A stretch of 64,000 bases of DNA from Labedella phragmitis (GCF_004078635.1 NZ_RZNB01000001.1:372001-436000), one strand, 5' to 3'. Shown: positions 45,480 to 55,862, counted from the first letter of the stretch. Translations and numbers: made by a program. Notes: a model not told the origin generated them from the letters alone.

Positions 45480-46601
45480 GTGAGAGCGATCAGCGACCCG
45501 TCGCGGCTCCTCGGGCTCGACGTCGCCAGAGGGCTCGCGGTCCTGGGTATGTTCGGCGCCCACCTCGGGGCCCCCGACGATCTCGTCCTCACGGATCCCG
45601 CCAGTTGGGGAGCGATCGTGCACGGCCGCTCATCGATCCTCTTCGCGGTCCTCGCCGGCGTCTCGATCGCCCTGCTCTCGGGAGGGCGCTCCCGGTTCGA
45701 GGACCGCGAGGACGTCGGCGCCGCGCGCGCCCGGTCGCGCATCCGTATCGTCGTCCGCGCGCTCCTCATCTTCCTGATCGGTGCGGGTCTCACGGCGCTC
45801 GACACGAACATCTTGGTGATCCTCCAGTACTACGCGCTCATGTTCCTGCTCGCCGTTCCGATGATGCGTCGGCGGGCGCGGAGCCTCTTCCTCCTTGCGG
45901 GCGCATGGGCGATCGTGTCGCCGGTGATCGTGGTGCTGCTCGGCACGGTCGCGGAGGCGTACGGCGGGCTGGAGGAGAACCTGCTCGTCGAACTGCTCGT
46001 CACGGGTGGGTATCCCGTGATCGCGTGGATGTCGTTCCTGTGGTTCGGGATGGGCATCGGCCGGCTCGACCTCACCGCCCCCGTGGTCGCCGTCCGCCTG
46101 CTCGGCGTGGGCGTCGGGCTCGCCGTCGTCGGCTACGCGCTCGGTGTGGCGACGACGGATCCGTCCGTTCCCGTCGTCCAGGCGTCGTTCGGAGCGGAGG
46201 GAGTGATCCTCGAGCCGGACTGGTCGTTGCTCCTCGGATTGGAGGCGCACTCGGGGACGACCTTCGAGATCGTCGGGTCGTCGGGGGTCGCGGCCGCGAT
46301 CATCGGGTCGTCACTGCTCGTCGCGCGGCCGTTGCGGCCCGTCCTCTTCCCGATCGAGTCGGTGGGAGCGACGGCGCTCAGCACCTACTCGTTGCACGTG
46401 GTCGCCTACGCCCTGCTCTTCCCCGACGACGATCCGACCCTGTCGGCCTGGCTCTGGTTCGCGGTGACGGCTCTCGTGCTCTGCACGCTCTGGCGGCTCC
46501 TGTTCGGACGTGGGCCGCTCGAACGGCTCATCACCGCCGTGTCCGTCCGAGCGGCGGAGGGCGTCGGCCCCCGGAAGGTGCGAGCCGGTCCGGCCGACTA
46601 G
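45480..46601 (+). CDS. HGSNAT/DUF1624-like membrane acyltransferase
   Basis: 373 residues from a GTG at 45480 (AGGGTGA upstream). The N-terminus RLLGLDVARGLAVLGMFGAHLG and VHGRSSILFAVLAGVSIAL match the DUF1624/heparan-alpha-glucosaminide N-acetyltransferase family. About ten hydrophobic segments. It also resembles DUF418 proteins. A role in acetylating a sugar or lipid at the membrane is a guess. Its TAG stop shares the palindrome CTAG with the stop of the CopC-like gene on the other strand. Confidence 0.8.
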   Translation: MRAISDPSRLLGLDVARGLAVLGMFGAHLGAPDDLVLTDPASWGAIVHGRSSILFAVLAGVSIALLSGGRSRFEDREDVGAARARSRIRIVVRALLIFLIGAGLTALDTNILVILQYYALMFLLAVPMMRRRARSLFLLAGAWAIVSPVIVVLLGTVAEAYGGLEENLLVELLVTGGYPVIAWMSFLWFGMGIGRLDLTAPVVAVRLLGVGVGLAVVGYALGVATTDPSVPVVQASFGAEGVILEPDWSLLLGLEAHSGTTFEIVGSSGVAAAIIGSSLLVARPLRPVLFPIESVGATALSTYSLHVVAYALLFPDDDPTLSAWLWFAVTALVLCTLWRLLFGRGPLERLITAVSVRAAEGVGPRKVRAGPAD

Positions 46602-47278
46602 ATCTCGTCGCGCCGGGCGTCACGGTCCACGTCGGACGGGGTTCCGCGACGGCGCGCGACGATGAGGAGCGCGGCGGCGATCACGATGAGGACGGCGAGA
46701 ACGATCCCGGCGATGAGGGCGATCTGGCCGCCCGTGGGCCCAGCATCGGTGCTCGCGTCCTCGTTCGGCGGAGCGGCGCTCTCACTCGCCTCGTCCGACG
46801 GCGTCGCGACGACGGGCGGTTCCTCCGCATCGGGGGTCGCCGTCGTGGTGGGCTCCTCGGCGGGGACCGGCGTGGTCACGGTGAAGGGGATCGTGCCGCT
46901 GATCGGGTGACCGTCGGAGGAGACGACGCGCCAATCGGTCTGGTAAGACCCGCCCGGCATGTCGGATTCGAGTCCGACGGTCACGGTGGGGCCGTCGACG
47001 ACGGGAGTGTCCGCGACGTATTCGGTGCCGGTGGCGTCGGTGACGCTCACCTCGATTCCGACCTCGAGGATGTTGTCCGAGAAGGTGAGCGTGACCTCGG
47101 TGGGAGCCGGGTCGAGGGCGTCATCGGCCGCCGGTGTGCTCGCGACGAGTTCGTCGTGTGCGAATGCGGGCGCGGCGGCCGCGCCCGCGGCGAGAAGGAC
47201 ACCGAGGGCGGTCGCGGCGGCGGCGAGTCGGAGGCGGCGGGGCGAGTGCGGGCGTGCGGGGGAGGTGTGACTGAACAT
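46598..47278 (-). CDS. CopC-domain copper-binding protein, membrane-anchored
   Basis: 226 residues from the ATG at 47278; the ATG at 47302 would add eight. After a signal peptide ending APAFA, the mature chain should begin with His41 (HDELVASTPAADDALDPAPT), the N-terminal copper-II ligand of CopC/YobA proteins. The second conserved segment, VVSSDGHPISGTIPFTV, carries the other His. A Pro/Thr/Glu-rich linker (about 150-190) leads to a C-terminal helix (IALIAGIVLAVLIVIAAALL) and a basic tail, so it is tethered to the membrane outside face. It lies downstream of a His-rich membrane protein gene and an ABC transporter, all on the minus strand. Confidence 0.9.
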   Translation of the reverse strand: MFSHTSPARPHSPRRLRLAAAATALGVLLAAGAAAAPAFAHDELVASTPAADDALDPAPTEVTLTFSDNILEVGIEVSVTDATGTEYVADTPVVDGPTVTVGLESDMPGGSYQTDWRVVSSDGHPISGTIPFTVTTPVPAEEPTTTATPDAEEPPVVATPSDEASESAAPPNEDASTDAGPTGGQIALIAGIVLAVLIVIAAALLIVARRRGTPSDVDRDARRDEI

Positions 47279-47386
47279 GTTCTCGCTTTCGATGAGTCGC
47301 ATCGGTCGATGGGACCGGGCGAACGGGAGGGGATCGCTCAGGCGGTCTCCGATCCCGTCGCCGACCCGTTCGGAGCGGACGCGGGA

Positions 47387-48007
47387 TCAGACCGCCGCGG
47401 CGGCGAGCGGCGGCCCGCGACGGGTGGAGGCGGTCGCCTGATCGCGCCGGGCGTCGACGCGGTCGTGCTCGCTCGCGACGGGCAGAGTGACGCTCTCGAT
47501 CACGACCGGCGCGATCGACCGGGCGCGGTCGAGTCGCGCTGTCGCGAGCCGCACCACGACGATCCGCGTCACGCCGAGGAGATGCGCTGTCGCGCGCTCA
47601 CCCCGCCGCAGCGCGACGATCGTGACGAGAGCCGCGAGCGCGTGTGCCCACCACATGCCCGCCCCGTCGGTGTGCCCGTGCGCGGCGGTTGAGTCGAGGA
47701 CGATCGAGTGGACGTGTGCCGCCGTCGTCGTCCCGTCCGTCGCCGTGATGCCGGTCGGCGACCCGAGCACGAACAGCGCGTGGAAGAGCACCTGGCTCAC
47801 GACGACGGAGGCCATGAGTCGTGGCAGCGAGAGGCGGCGACCGGCCAGCGCCGTGCAGAGGGCGAGGGACAGGACGAGCGGGACGGCGACGCCCTCGACG
47901 GCCGGAACGATCCCGCCGCCCGCGACGTGGGAGAGGAGCGCCACGAACGTCGAGACGCCCGCTGCGGCGGCACCGCGCGTGACCCGCTCAACCCCGGTGG
48001 ACGCCAT
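47387..48007 (-). CDS. His-containing multi-helix membrane protein, unknown
   Basis: 206 residues from the ATG at 48007. About five hydrophobic segments: AGVSTFVALLSHVAGGGIV, VPLVLSLALCTALAG, LPRLMASVVVSQVLFHALFVL, GMWWAHALAALVTIVALRRG, LLGVTRIVVVRLA. The loop AAHVHSIVLDSTAAHGHTDG, with four His, and further His in helix ends could bind metal. The C-terminus is basic and polar. It sits 34 bases downstream of an ABC ATPase gene and upstream of the CopC-like gene. I do not recognise the family; a copper or other metal role is inferred from context. Confidence 0.65.
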   Translation of the reverse strand: MASTGVERVTRGAAAAGVSTFVALLSHVAGGGIVPAVEGVAVPLVLSLALCTALAGRRLSLPRLMASVVVSQVLFHALFVLGSPTGITATDGTTTAAHVHSIVLDSTAAHGHTDGAGMWWAHALAALVTIVALRRGERATAHLLGVTRIVVVRLATARLDRARSIAPVVIESVTLPVASEHDRVDARRDQATASTRRGPPLAAAAV

Positions 48008-48041
48008 CCATCCATTATCCCGCGTGGCGTCGACGGTCTTC

Positions 48042-48818
48042 TCAGACCGTGCGGACGTAAGTGATGAGAGGGGAACCCGTGTGCGGGGAGTGCTCGACCA
48101 CGGCCTCGACGCCGTACACGGAACGGATGAGTTCCGGCGAGAGGACCGCCTCGGGCATGCCGATCGCACGAAGACCGCCGTCGTGCAGGACCGCGATTTG
48201 ATCGCAGTAGCGCGCGGCGAGATTGAGGTCGTGCAGCGCCGTCACGACCGTCACGTCGAGGGAACGGAGGAGGGCGAGGACGTCGAGCTGGTACCGGATG
48301 TCGAGGTGGTTCGTCGGCTCGTCGAGCACGATGACATCGGGTTCCTGCGCGAGGGCACGCGCCAACTGGACGCGTTGCTGCTCCCCTCCCGAGAGCGTCT
48401 GCCACGATCGACTGCGCAGCAGGCCCATCCCGGTGAGCGCGAGTGCGCTCTCGATCGCCTCGCGGTCCCTCCCGTCGAGCGGGGCGAAGGCGGTTCGGTG
48501 CGGTGTCCGTCCGAGCGCGACGGTCTCCTCGACGGAGATGTCGGCGTGGACCTCCGGGGACTGCTCGACGATCGCGAGGCGGCGGGCGACCTCGCGTCGC
48601 CGGACACGTCCGAGGTCGACGCCTCCGATCCTGACGGAGCCCGCCTCGGGTCGTCGGAGGCCCGCGAGTATCCGCAAGAGTGACGTCTTACCGGCCCCGT
48701 TCGGCCCGATGATCCCGAGCACCCGGCCCGCGTAGGCGTCGAGGGAGACCCGCTCGAGGATCCGGGTCCCGCCCACCGACCACGCGATGTCGCGGGCCGA
48801 GAGCACCGTCGTGGTCAT
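48042..48818 (-). CDS. ABC transporter ATP-binding protein, FecE/BtuD type
   Basis: 258 residues. Walker A GIIGPNGAGKTSLLRIL, signature LSGGEQQRVQLARALAQEPDVIVLDEPT (quoted to the DEP of Walker B in part), and the switch histidine in VVTALHDLNLAARYCDQ. The ATG overlaps the permease stop (ATGA). This FecE/BtuD/HmuV-type ATPase powers import of iron siderophores, heme, cobalamin or a related metal complex. The metallophore or cofactor carried is not revealed by sequence. Confidence 0.92.
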   Translation of the reverse strand: MTTTVLSARDIAWSVGGTRILERVSLDAYAGRVLGIIGPNGAGKTSLLRILAGLRRPEAGSVRIGGVDLGRVRRREVARRLAIVEQSPEVHADISVEETVALGRTPHRTAFAPLDGRDREAIESALALTGMGLLRSRSWQTLSGGEQQRVQLARALAQEPDVIVLDEPTNHLDIRYQLDVLALLRSLDVTVVTALHDLNLAARYCDQIAVLHDGGLRAIGMPEAVLSPELIRSVYGVEAVVEHSPHTGSPLITYVRTV

Positions 48819-49843
48819 CGGTGCGCCGCCTTGCGGAGGACGATCGCGAACACGGGCGCCCCGAGCAATGCCGTGATCACACCGACCGGGATCTCGTGCG
48901 GGGAGAAGGCGGAGCGTGCGAACGTGTCGACCCAGATGAGGAAGACGGCTCCGCCGAGACCGGAGAGCGGCAGGAGGAGTCGGTGGCTCTGCCCGACGAG
49001 GAGTCGTACGACGTGCGGCACGAGCAGTCCGATGAAGCCGATCGCACCGGAGGCCGCGACCGCGGCGGCCGTGATGAGGGCCGCGAGGACCATGAGCGTC
49101 ACGCGCGCCTTCGTCACGTCGATGCCGAGCGACGCCGCGGTGTCCCAGCCGAACGTGAACGCGTCGAGGGCCGGTGTGAAGACGAGGCATGCGAGCGAGC
49201 CGAGGAGGATGACGGTCGCCGCGACCTGGAGGGGTTCCCATCGGGCGCCGCCCACCGAGCCGAGCAACCAGTAGGTGAAGCCCCGTGTCGCGTCGGCGTC
49301 GCCGTCGAGCATGAGTACGAGCGACGTGACCGCCGAGAAGAACTGCGAGACGAGCACACCGGTGAGCACCACGCGGGCAGGGTTCGAGACACGTCCTCCG
49401 CCGATGAGGAGCAGCACGATCGCGAAGGCCACGAGTGCGCCGACGAACGCTCCGGCGGAGAGAGTCACCGCGCCGGAGCCGAAGCCGAGGATCATCACGG
49501 CGACCGCTCCCGTGGAGGCGCCGGACGACACGCCGAGCAGGTACGGCTCCGCGAGCGGGTTGCGCGTGACCGACTGCAGCACGGCGCCCGAGATCGAGAG
49601 CCCGAGCCCCACGGTGCCGGCGAGCAGCACTCGAGGCAAGCGTGATTCCCAGATCAACGCATCGACGAGCGGCGACACCGGCGGCCCGGGGGCGATGGCG
49701 GCGAGCCCGAGCCGCCGGAGCACGACGCTCAGCACGTCCTGCGCCTCGATGCTCGCGGTGCCGATGAACGACGCCGCGACGATCGAGACGAGGAGGAGCC
49801 CGACGAAGGCGACGAGCAGAGTGGGGGTGCGGAGCCGCGTCAC
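48815..49843 (-). CDS. ABC transporter permease, FecCD family
   Basis: 342 residues from a GTG at 49843 that overlaps the methyltransferase stop. FecCD features: ALIWESRLPRVLLAGTVGLGLSISGAVLQ, NPLAEPYLLGVSSGAS, ASGAIGFIGLLVPHVVRLLVG, GAPVFAIVLRKA. About nine or ten membrane helices. The single permease gene indicates a homodimer. Partner of the ATPase and binding protein on either side of it and the methyltransferase. Confidence 0.93.
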   Translation of the reverse strand: MTRLRTPTLLVAFVGLLLVSIVAASFIGTASIEAQDVLSVVLRRLGLAAIAPGPPVSPLVDALIWESRLPRVLLAGTVGLGLSISGAVLQSVTRNPLAEPYLLGVSSGASTGAVAVMILGFGSGAVTLSAGAFVGALVAFAIVLLLIGGGRVSNPARVVLTGVLVSQFFSAVTSLVLMLDGDADATRGFTYWLLGSVGGARWEPLQVAATVILLGSLACLVFTPALDAFTFGWDTAASLGIDVTKARVTLMVLAALITAAAVAASGAIGFIGLLVPHVVRLLVGQSHRLLLPLSGLGGAVFLIWVDTFARSAFSPHEIPVGVITALLGAPVFAIVLRKAAHR

Positions 49844-50625
49844 CGGCGTGCGAACACCACGACGTCGTCGTAGTACCTCCAGATGACACCGGTCTCGCGG
49901 AATCCGGCCGTTCGGAGGGCTTCGGTGTGGAGTTCGAGAGGAGCGTGGGCCGTCGGCGGCCGGTCGGCGAAGCGGTGGTCGCGTTCGGCTCGGTGCCGAC
50001 CGAACGCCGGCAGGGCGACCGCGTCCTCCCACCAGGCGTCCCAGGTCTGCGCCCCCGCAGTGTGGGCGCTCCGCTGGGTCCGGTCGTCGTCGGCGGCCGC
50101 GGCGCGCGAGAGGAACGGCTGCGTCGCCGGGTCGTAGCGCAAGTGGTCGGCGTTCATCACGATGCCGTCTTTCGGCAGGAGCGCCCCGAGTTCCGCGTAG
50201 ACCGCGACGAGTTGCGCCGGCTCGAGCCAGTGCAGTGCCGTGGACGACACGGCGACGCTCACGGAATCCGTCGGGAGGACGCGGGACCACCCCGGTGTCG
50301 CGAGATCGGCGTCGAGCGCCGTGAACCGGGACCCGTGGCGATCGCCGAGCCAGGCCTCCGCGATCGCCAGGAGCACCGGGTCGTAGTCGAGACCGATGAC
50401 GGCGACGCCCGGGAACCGGTCGAGGATGCGTTGTGAGAGGCTCCCCGGACCGCACGCGAGGTCGAGGACCGTGAGACCGAGACCCTCCTCGTCGATTCCC
50501 TCGGTGTCCGCGCAGAGCCGCGCGAGCACATCGAGCATGATGTCGAAGCGTTCCTCGCGATGCGTGATGTAGGCGGCCTGTTGCGCGTCCCAGGCCTCGA
50601 CGAGCCGTCGGGTCTCCGCGGTCAT
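49840..50625 (-). CDS. Class-I SAM-dependent methyltransferase inside the ABC operon
   Basis: 261 residues. SAM-binding motif I is VLDLACGPGSLSQRILDRFP, followed by GLDYDPVLLAIAEAWLG and a DADLATPGW segment; VAVSSTALHWLEP matches motif III/post-I of small-molecule methyltransferases (UbiE/Tam-like). The ATG overlaps the binding-protein stop and its own stop overlaps the permease GTG, so it is tightly embedded in the operon. It may modify the transported compound or its chelator once inside. No specific substrate can be read from the sequence. Confidence 0.85.
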   Translation of the reverse strand: MTAETRRLVEAWDAQQAAYITHREERFDIMLDVLARLCADTEGIDEEGLGLTVLDLACGPGSLSQRILDRFPGVAVIGLDYDPVLLAIAEAWLGDRHGSRFTALDADLATPGWSRVLPTDSVSVAVSSTALHWLEPAQLVAVYAELGALLPKDGIVMNADHLRYDPATQPFLSRAAAADDDRTQRSAHTAGAQTWDAWWEDAVALPAFGRHRAERDHRFADRPPTAHAPLELHTEALRTAGFRETGVIWRYYDDVVVFARR

Positions 50626-51650
50626 CGCTGCTCCTCGAACTCGACGAGACCTTCGGCGACGGTCGGCACGGCCTGGACGCTGTGGATCGACGGATCCATG
50701 TATTGACCGGGGACGACGATGAAGCGGTCGTTGACGACGGCATCCATCGTGGAGGTGAGCGGGTCGCTCTTCAGGAACTCGATCTTCTCCTCGGCCGTGT
50801 CGCCCGGGTAGCCGCGTGTCAGGTCCGCGAGCACGATGACGTCGGGCTCCCGGGCCGCGACCTCGTCCCAGCTCACTTCCGGCCACTTGGTGGCCGCATC
50901 GGCGAAGGCGTTCTCCGCACCGAGCAGCTCCGTGACGGTCTGTGGCAGGCCGCCCGGTCCGGCCACCGACGGCGTCGACGCGGACGCGGCCGTGGAGTAG
51001 AACCAGACGAGGCGAGGGGTCCCCTCGATGCCCTCGGCGATACGGAGCCCGTCGTCCACGATCGCCTGCTGTTCGGCGACCAAAGCGGAGCCCGCGTCGG
51101 GGACGCCGAAGATCTCCGCCATCGTCGTGATCTCGTCGAAGAGCATGTCGAAGGTCGCGCCGCCCTCGATGGCCTCGTGGTAGGTGCAGTCGAATTCGCT
51201 GAGGTAGGTGGGCACGCCGAGATCGTGCAGTTCGGCGCGCTCTCCGGCGTTCTCCGCGGTGAGGAAGGACGCGAAGGAGGAGTAGACGAAGTCCGGCTCC
51301 GCTTCGAGCAGCGTCTCGTGCTTGAGGACGCCGTCGGTCAGGAGCGGGATCGACTCGTAGTCGGCCGCGACGTCGTCCGCGACGGGGTCCGTCTCGTACG
51401 ACGTCCCGGCCATCCGGTCCGCGAGGCCGAGGGCGATGAGGATCTCGGTCGCCGACTGGTTGAGCGAGACCGCTCGTTCGGGGGCGCGCTCGATCGTCAC
51501 GTCGGTGTCGCAGTTCTCGACGGTCAGGGGGTATCCGGCCGCGGATCGCGACTCCCCGCTCGAGCTCGCGCTCTCCGGCCCGGCGGCGCATCCCGTGAGG
51601 GCGAGAGCACCGGCGATTACGGCACTATTGAGCATGATTCTCATTCGCAT
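50622..51650 (-). CDS. ABC transporter substrate-binding lipoprotein, FepB/BtuF type
   Basis: 342 residues from the ATG at 51650. Lipoprotein signal: MRMRIMLNSAVIAGALALTG then Cys20. The mature part shows class-III binding protein features: ERAVSLNQSATEILIALGLADRM, EAEPDFVYSSFASFL, VPTYLSEFDCTYHE, then a long helix and AAREPDVIVLADLTRGYPGD. The conserved Cys in EFDCTYHE is found in several iron/cofactor binding proteins of this type. Long upstream extensions of the frame are not coding-like. A Zur/Fur-like palindrome overlaps codons 3-8. Confidence 0.9.
   Translation of the reverse strand: MRMRIMLNSAVIAGALALTGCAAGPESASSSGESRSAAGYPLTVENCDTDVTIERAPERAVSLNQSATEILIALGLADRMAGTSYETDPVADDVAADYESIPLLTDGVLKHETLLEAEPDFVYSSFASFLTAENAGERAELHDLGVPTYLSEFDCTYHEAIEGGATFDMLFDEITTMAEIFGVPDAGSALVAEQQAIVDDGLRIAEGIEGTPRLVWFYSTAASASTPSVAGPGGLPQTVTELLGAENAFADAATKWPEVSWDEVAAREPDVIVLADLTRGYPGDTAEEKIEFLKSDPLTSTMDAVVNDRFIVVPGQYMDPSIHSVQAVPTVAEGLVEFEEQR
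51629..51643 (-). promoter_or_regulatory. Zur/Fur-like 15-bp palindrome at the start of the ABC operon
   Basis: Minus strand TGAGAATCATGCTCA. It matches the pattern TGA-n-AAT-n-ATT-n-TCA known for actinobacterial Zur boxes at 11 of 12 fixed positions. It covers bases +8 to +22 after the A of the start codon. Upstream, TACGGT at 51657-51662 could be a -10 box for a leaderless transcript, which would put the site just after the transcription start. Confidence 0.5.
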
Positions 51651-51828
51651 AGGAGCACCGTAGCGCGCCGCCGGTCGGGAAGGGAAATCGGCGGGGAACC
51701 GGTGAGGAATCGAGGGTGCCGATGACGTCATGGCGCCGACCGCATACGCGTTTCGGAGGCCCGTGGCAACGTGCCCGTCGGGTGATGCCGGCGCCGGTAA
51801 CGTGGGGATCCCGAGCCGAGAGGGAATC

Positions 51829-53544
<1,716 letters not shown>

Positions 53545-53572
53545 CGATCGACGGTGCCGGCTCGACGCCGGC

Positions 53573-53603
53573 CGAGGGGCCTCGCCATCGGTGGGGCCCC
53601 TCG
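53573..53603. terminator. Hairpin between acyl-CoA ligase and helicase genes
   Basis: CGAGGGGCC at 53573-53581 pairs perfectly with GGCCCCTCG at 53595-53603. A smaller stem GCCGGC-N5-GCCGGC precedes it. It lies between convergent genes. Confidence 0.8.
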
Positions 53604-53608
53604 TCGCG

Positions 53609-55762
53609 TCAGCCGACGAGACCCAGGACGAGGGGCAGGACGGCACCGGCGCCCGCGTCGCGCAACGTCCGCCCGGCGACGGTGACGGTCCAGCGGGAGT
53701 CGGCGCGGTCGTCGACGAGGAGCACGGGCCGACCGCCGAGCTGGGCCAGGTCCTCCCGGAGCTGCTGGCCGGCGCTGAAGCCGCCCCAGACGCCCGCGAG
53801 CCGATAGGCGCTGTTGCCTCCGGGTCCGCCCGTCGGTCCGCCGTTCGCGAGCTCGAGTGCCCCGAGGTACGGCAGTTTGCCGACCCGGGCGATGCCCGTC
53901 GCGAGGGACTCCACGAGTTGCGGCCGGGACCGGGAGGGGATGCTCACCACGGCGGCCGGTCGCTCCGACCATCCCCACTCGGCGAGGACGCGGACGCACG
54001 CGTCGAGCACGTTCGGTGCGATCGGCGCATCGGGGGCTCCCTCGGCGAAGAGAGTGCGGAGGACGCCGCCCCACCCGAGATCGGTGAGTCGCGCGAGGGC
54101 ACGGCCCTCCTCGACGCGTTCGTCGACGGCCAAGCGCCCCTTCACGGCGACGCCGAGACGATCGGCGCCGGTGGGCCACTGCGAGCGCGGCTCCAACGGG
54201 ACCCCCACCCGGTCGAGCGACGCGCTCGCGGTGGCCGTCGCCTCCTCGGCCACCGCCGAGGGGTACCAGGGGTTCGTGCACGTGTCGCACCGCCCGCACG
54301 GAGCCGCCGTGGGGTCGTCGAGGTCGCGCTGCAGCGTCTCCATGCGGCACGTGCCGGTGCTTTCGTAGTCGAGCATGGAGCGCTGCTCCGCGCGTCGGGC
54401 GGCGGCGATGCGTTCGTAACGTTCACGGTCGTAGACCCACGGCCGCCCCGTCGCGACCCAGCCGCCCGAAACACGCCGGACGGCTCCGTCGACGTCGAGC
54501 ACCTTGAGCAGGAGTTCGAGGGGCGAGCGGCGGATGTCCACGCGAGCCTCGAGGGCCGGTGTGGAAAGCGGCTTCGCGTCCGTGGCGTCGGCGAGGGCCT
54601 CGAGCACCGCCGTCGCGCGCCGTTCGTCGGGCATCGACGCCGTGGCGAAGTAGCTCCAGATGTCTTCGTCCTCCTCGCCGGGGAGGAGAAGCACGTCGGC
54701 GTCGATCGATCCTCGACCGGCGCGCCCGACCTGCTGGTAGTAGGCGACGGGTGATGACGGTGCACCGAGGTGCACGACGAAGCCCAGGTCGGGCTTGTCG
54801 AAGCCCATGCCGAGCGCGCTCGTGGCGACGAGGGCCTTGAGCTCGTTGCGCTTGAGCATGCCCTCCGACTCCTCGCGCTCGTCGGGATCGGTGCGGCCCG
54901 TGTACGCCCGGACCTCGTGGCCCGCCCCGCGGAGCAGCCGAGCCGCGTCCTCCGCAGCGGAGACGGTGAGCGTGTAGATGATGCCGCTGCCGCGCAGGTC
55001 GCCGATGTGCGTGAGCAGCCAGGCGAGTCGCTGCCGCGATGTGCCGAGCCGCAGGACCCCGAGCCGAAGCGATTCGCGAGCGAGGGATCCGCGGATGGTG
55101 AGGACATCGCCGTCGGCATCGGGGCCGGCCGCGCCGCCCCCGAGCTGCTCCACGACGTCCGTGACGACGCGGGCGTTCGCCGTGGCCGTGGTCGCGAGGA
55201 TGGGTACGCCGGCGGGCAACGTGGTGATGAGGTCGGCGAGTCGGCGATAGTCGGGACGGAAGTCATGGCCCCAGTCGGAGATGCAGTGGGCCTCGTCGAC
55301 GACGAGCAATCCCGTGCGGCGGACCAGATCGGGGAGCTGCTCGTCGCGGAAGCGCGGGTTGTTGAGGCGTTCCGGCGAGACGAGGAGCACGTCGATGTCG
55401 TCACGGGCGAGGCGGTCGCGGACGTCGTCCCACTCGTGCGCGTTGGTGGAGTTGATCGCCACGGCGCGGACGCCGGCCCGCTCGGCGGCCGCGACCTGGT
55501 CGCGCATGAGCGCGAGGAGCGGGGAGACGAGGAGGGTGGGGCCGGCGCCGCGCCGACGCAGCAGCAGACTCGCAATGAAGTAGACCGCCGATTTTCCCCA
55601 GCCCGTGCGCTGCACGACGAGCGCCCGGCGGCGGTCGTCGACGAGAGCGAGGATGGCTTCGAGCTGACCGTCGTGGAAGACCGCCTCGGGGTGGCCGGTG
55701 AGAGCGCGAAGCGCGTCGAGCGCCTCGGAGCGGGAGTCGGTCGTCGTGCTCGTCGAGGTCAT
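53609..55762 (-). CDS. RecQ-family DNA helicase with C-terminal phosphoribosyltransferase-like domain
   Basis: 717 residues from the ATG at 55762. RecQ motifs: Q-motif region FHDGQLEAILALV, Walker A QRTGWGKSAVYF, DEAH box VVDEAHCISDWGHDFRPDYR, TTATANARVV, GSGIIYTLTVSAAED, ATSALGMGFDKPDLGFVVH, YYQQVGRAGRG. A zinc-binding cluster follows (CRMETLQRD, CGRCDTC). Residues about 600-717 form a phosphoribosyltransferase-like domain: AVVSIPSRSRPQLVESLATG and GRPVLLVDDRADSRWTVTVAG in place of the PRPP-binding loop. This fused form is a known actinobacterial variant of RecQ; the second domain may sense nucleotides or act in DNA repair. Confidence 0.9.
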   Translation of the reverse strand: MTSTSTTTDSRSEALDALRALTGHPEAVFHDGQLEAILALVDDRRRALVVQRTGWGKSAVYFIASLLLRRRGAGPTLLVSPLLALMRDQVAAAERAGVRAVAINSTNAHEWDDVRDRLARDDIDVLLVSPERLNNPRFRDEQLPDLVRRTGLLVVDEAHCISDWGHDFRPDYRRLADLITTLPAGVPILATTATANARVVTDVVEQLGGGAAGPDADGDVLTIRGSLARESLRLGVLRLGTSRQRLAWLLTHIGDLRGSGIIYTLTVSAAEDAARLLRGAGHEVRAYTGRTDPDEREESEGMLKRNELKALVATSALGMGFDKPDLGFVVHLGAPSSPVAYYQQVGRAGRGSIDADVLLLPGEEDEDIWSYFATASMPDERRATAVLEALADATDAKPLSTPALEARVDIRRSPLELLLKVLDVDGAVRRVSGGWVATGRPWVYDRERYERIAAARRAEQRSMLDYESTGTCRMETLQRDLDDPTAAPCGRCDTCTNPWYPSAVAEEATATASASLDRVGVPLEPRSQWPTGADRLGVAVKGRLAVDERVEEGRALARLTDLGWGGVLRTLFAEGAPDAPIAPNVLDACVRVLAEWGWSERPAAVVSIPSRSRPQLVESLATGIARVGKLPYLGALELANGGPTGGPGGNSAYRLAGVWGGFSAGQQLREDLAQLGGRPVLLVDDRADSRWTVTVAGRTLRDAGAGAVLPLVLGLVG

Positions 55763-55862
55763 GACCCCATCCTCGCAGTCGCCCCCGACTCCGGTCCCGG
55801 CGGCGAGCACGTCGCGGACGTTCCGGCGGCTCGGGCCCTGTGGGCGACGGGTGGGACGGCGG

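Noticed and set aside
51723-51730. Palindrome TGACGTCA between the ABC operon and the acyl-CoA ligase gene
   Set aside because: An eight-base palindrome is too short to support a site alone, and no second copy or promoter link was seen.
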